From the NCBI GenBank assembly GCA_016202645.1, contig JACQOF010000106.1, positions 1-16,939 of the forward strand: a stretch of 16,939 bases of DNA, given 5' to 3'. The stretch comes from a bacterium (GTDB lineage Bacteria > Lindowbacteria > 2-12-FULL-62-27). Position numbers and translations under genes: made by a program. The number at the start of each line of letters is the position of its first letter. Positions within the stretch are counted from its first letter, which is position 1. Positions 15,520-16,939 of this stretch are shown piece by piece. Under the pieces are notes generated by a model. That model did no database searches, was not told the origin of the DNA, and was given only the letters and a program-made list of their open reading frames with translations.

Positions 15520-15593
15520 CGCGCAATGGAGAAAATTCCCTCCTGGAATTTTCTGAGACTGGAGCTTTGGGGACAGGACATCCCTGTCCGCCG
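15511..15593 (-). repeat. 83-bp nested-palindrome repeat, copy 2
   Basis: Second copy of the element at 9822-9904, same strand, gapless. Inner stem AGAAAATTCC (15530-15539) with GGAATTTTCT (15545-15554) is intact; the minus-strand loop reads AGGAG here against ACGAG in copy 1. The outer stem (15512-15522 with 15564-15574) keeps 9 of 11 DNA pairs; in the minus-strand RNA one mismatch becomes a G-U pair. An extra 7-bp stem, ggacagg (15571-15577) with cctgtcc (15583-15589), exists only in this copy. It forms the leader of the binding-protein gene. Confidence 0.9.
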
Positions 15594-15619
15594 GTGATTT
15601 CATCGTCATCAGGCGTGAA

Positions 15620-15647
15620 GCTATCAAAACATCCGCCGGGAGGTCAA
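15620..15647 (-). promoter_or_regulatory. Candidate sigma70-type promoter for the liv run
   Basis: On the minus strand TTGACC (15647-15642) is followed after 16 nt by GATAGC (15625-15620). The -35 box matches 5 of 6 consensus bases, the -10 box only 3 of 6. A start near 15612 would put repeat copy 2 into the 5' leader of the transcript. It lies in the 160-nt divergent gap before the glycosyltransferase gene. Confidence 0.35.
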
Positions 15648-15679
15648 GCCGATCCCGACGAACAGCCGATAAGTCAATT

Positions 15680-16816
15680 ATGAAGGACGATCCGGTTCTG
15701 GAGTTTATCGCGTCGCTGGGCATGCGGGTCACGGATCCGAGCGCCGAAGAGATTGACCGGCAGCTGGAGCGCCTGACCACGCTGGTCCGGGCGAACCCGC
15801 AAGTCGGGCAGTATCTGTTTGAGGTGATGGACAAGTTCGAATTCAACATGTGGAGCGGCTGGATCCAAAAGGCGCTTGACGACATTGAACTTCGGACGTG
15901 TCTCGTTCACCAGATGCTTCTGCTCCGGCACGCCGCCGCCGGCATCCTCAGTCTTTCCGAGGATCCGGATTTCCGGGACGGCGCGTCCGGCGAAAAGCCG
16001 CCCGTGTCGATCATCATTCCCGCCTGGAACCAGTGGGAGTACACGAAAGGCGCCCTGGAAAGTCTCTTTGAGCGGACCGTGTGGCCCGACTATGAAGTCA
16101 TCGTCATCGACAATGGTTCGGAAGACGACACCCCGCGGGGTCTTGCGGAGATCGCGTCGCGCGAGCGCCGCCTGCGGGTAATCCAAAACCGCGAGAACCT
16201 CGGGTTTTCCGGCGCGAACAATCAGGGCGCCGAAGCCGCCGCGCACGAGCATCTGATATTTCTGAACAACGACGTCTTCATCCACCATCCCGACTGGATC
16301 GGCCAGATGATGCGGTCCTTTCTGGTCCACCCCCGCGTCGGCGCGACGGGCCAGTTCGCGGTCCTCGACTGTTTTGCCGGGGACTCGGAAAATCTGTATC
16401 AAAAAGTCTTCTTCCCCGGCATCAGTATACCCGTGTCGTGGATCTCCGGCTACAATCTCCTGACCCGCCGGCAGGCCTTGAAAGACGCGGGCGGCTGGCG
16501 CGGAGATTTATACGGCGTGGCCGGCTACGAGGACATCCACCTCGGCTACGCGCTCCGCGAGGCCGGCTGGTTCTGCGTGTCGCCCCGCGAAATTCCGCTC
16601 ATCAAGCACCTCATCGGAAAAACCCGTTTCACGGACGCCGGAAAAGATTTCGTGGCGAGTCATTCCCCCCGGGAAGACAAGCACCGGATTTTCCGCCGGC
16701 ACTTCGGGTCGCGGCGGGTGCGGCTAAACCTCTTCCTGAACAACGGCGCCGCCGAAGGCCGGTGGGACGCCGGCAGCCAGAGATTCATCAAGATCATCGA
16801 GGAATCGGCCGCCTGA
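15680..16816 (+). CDS. Family 2 glycosyltransferase (GT-A)
   Basis: 378 residues. A ~105-residue helical, charged N-terminal part that I do not recognise precedes a GT2 domain. VSIIIPAWN (109-117) opens the Rossmann-like fold; VIDNGSEDDT (142-151) binds the nucleotide; NLGFSGANNQG and LNNDVF (195-200) hold the metal site, with NND in place of DxD as in many rhamnosyltransferase-like GT2 enzymes. GYEDIHLGYALREAGW carries the acidic pair expected of the catalytic base. It probably adds a sugar from a nucleotide-sugar to a polysaccharide, glycan or protein at the cytoplasmic side; donor and acceptor unknown. No membrane segment. It is divergent from the liv run and has no clear Shine-Dalgarno site before ATG 15680. 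It is the only plus-strand gene in this part. Confidence 0.88.
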   Translation: MKDDPVLEFIASLGMRVTDPSAEEIDRQLERLTTLVRANPQVGQYLFEVMDKFEFNMWSGWIQKALDDIELRTCLVHQMLLLRHAAAGILSLSEDPDFRDGASGEKPPVSIIIPAWNQWEYTKGALESLFERTVWPDYEVIVIDNGSEDDTPRGLAEIASRERRLRVIQNRENLGFSGANNQGAEAAAHEHLIFLNNDVFIHHPDWIGQMMRSFLVHPRVGATGQFAVLDCFAGDSENLYQKVFFPGISIPVSWISGYNLLTRRQALKDAGGWRGDLYGVAGYEDIHLGYALREAGWFCVSPREIPLIKHLIGKTRFTDAGKDFVASHSPREDKHRIFRRHFGSRRVRLNLFLNNGAAEGRWDAGSQRFIKIIEESAA

Positions 16817-16850
16817 AGAAAGTCAACCTTTACTTGTAATTATTCGGGTC

Positions 16851-16920
16851 GTCATTCCCGCGAAAGCGGGAATCCAGATTATCGCAGGGCGGACTGGATT
16901 CCCGCTTTCGCGGGAATGAC
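16851..16920. repeat. 27-bp perfect inverted repeat made of two palindromes
   Basis: Arms 16851-16877 and 16894-16920 are exact reverse complements, separated by 16 nt. Each arm contains the hairpin ATTCCCGC-GAAA-GCGGGAAT (16854-16873; mirrored at 16898-16917). This fits the ATTCCC-N8-GGGAAT plan of the dRS3 family known from Neisseria and of REP-like elements in other bacteria. It lies 34 nt after the glycosyltransferase stop. No T-run follows, so I do not call it a rho-independent terminator, though it could protect mRNA 3' ends. Confidence 0.92.
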
Positions 16921-16939
16921 GGAGAGGGCTGAATAGTAA

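Noticed and set aside
9822-15593. The two 83-bp repeats as ends of one composite transposon
   Set aside because: They are direct repeats but enclose housekeeping liv genes with no transposase, and no target-site duplication is apparent.
16851-16939. Rho-independent terminator after the glycosyltransferase
   Set aside because: Strong stems but no T-run on either side; fits a palindromic repeat family better.

Overview
The window is a GC-rich stretch, almost fully coding, from a Gram-negative bacterium, most likely an uncultivated lineage. The evidence is an outer-membrane beta-barrel protein, FecR-domain secreted proteins, a very long surface protein with fibronectin/Ig-like repeats ending in a FlgD-Ig/Por-type C-terminus, and a lipoprotein-type ABC binding protein. 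The surface-protein style recalls FCB-group or Omnitrophota/Hydrogenedentota-like genomes, but nothing here (no rRNA, no marker gene) fixes the phylum.

Left part, plus strand (2-7463): a compact five-gene run. (1) The 3' part of a giant repeat-rich surface protein. (2) An alginate-export-like outer-membrane barrel whose start overlaps the previous stop by ATGA. (3, 4) Two tandem paralogous secreted FecR-domain proteins. (5) A membrane-anchored DUF3616 beta-propeller-like protein, again overlapping by ATGA. Short gaps and overlaps suggest one transcript building a cell-surface/outer-membrane assembly. Its promoter is outside the window. The signal peptide of gene 2 is encoded by an 8-bp satellite and its reverse complement.

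Middle and right, minus strand (7452-15.6 kb): a second run read right to left. It holds a complete Liv-type branched-chain amino-acid (or related amide/urea) ABC importer in the order binding protein, LivH, LivM, LivG, LivF, followed by an inositol-monophosphatase family protein. Next comes a secreted CBM20-esterase-GyrI-like fusion, then a small membrane protein resembling the Pycsar effector TM family. The genes are joined by ATGA/GTGA overlaps or short gaps, apart from 41 and 57 nt gaps. The two runs converge with a 12-bp overlap at 7452-7463.

Right end: a divergent family 2 glycosyltransferase (15680-16816), then a 27-bp perfect inverted repeat built of smaller palindromes.

The most striking non-genic signal is an 83-bp repeat with nested palindromes, present twice in the same orientation (9822-9904 and 15511-15593; 77/83 identical by eye). 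Both copies abut the 5' end of a minus-strand gene for an exported protein. One copy also supplies the last ~30 codons of the phosphatase. No tRNA, rRNA, CRISPR array, transposase or integrase was seen. No gene-free stretch exceeds 300 bases.
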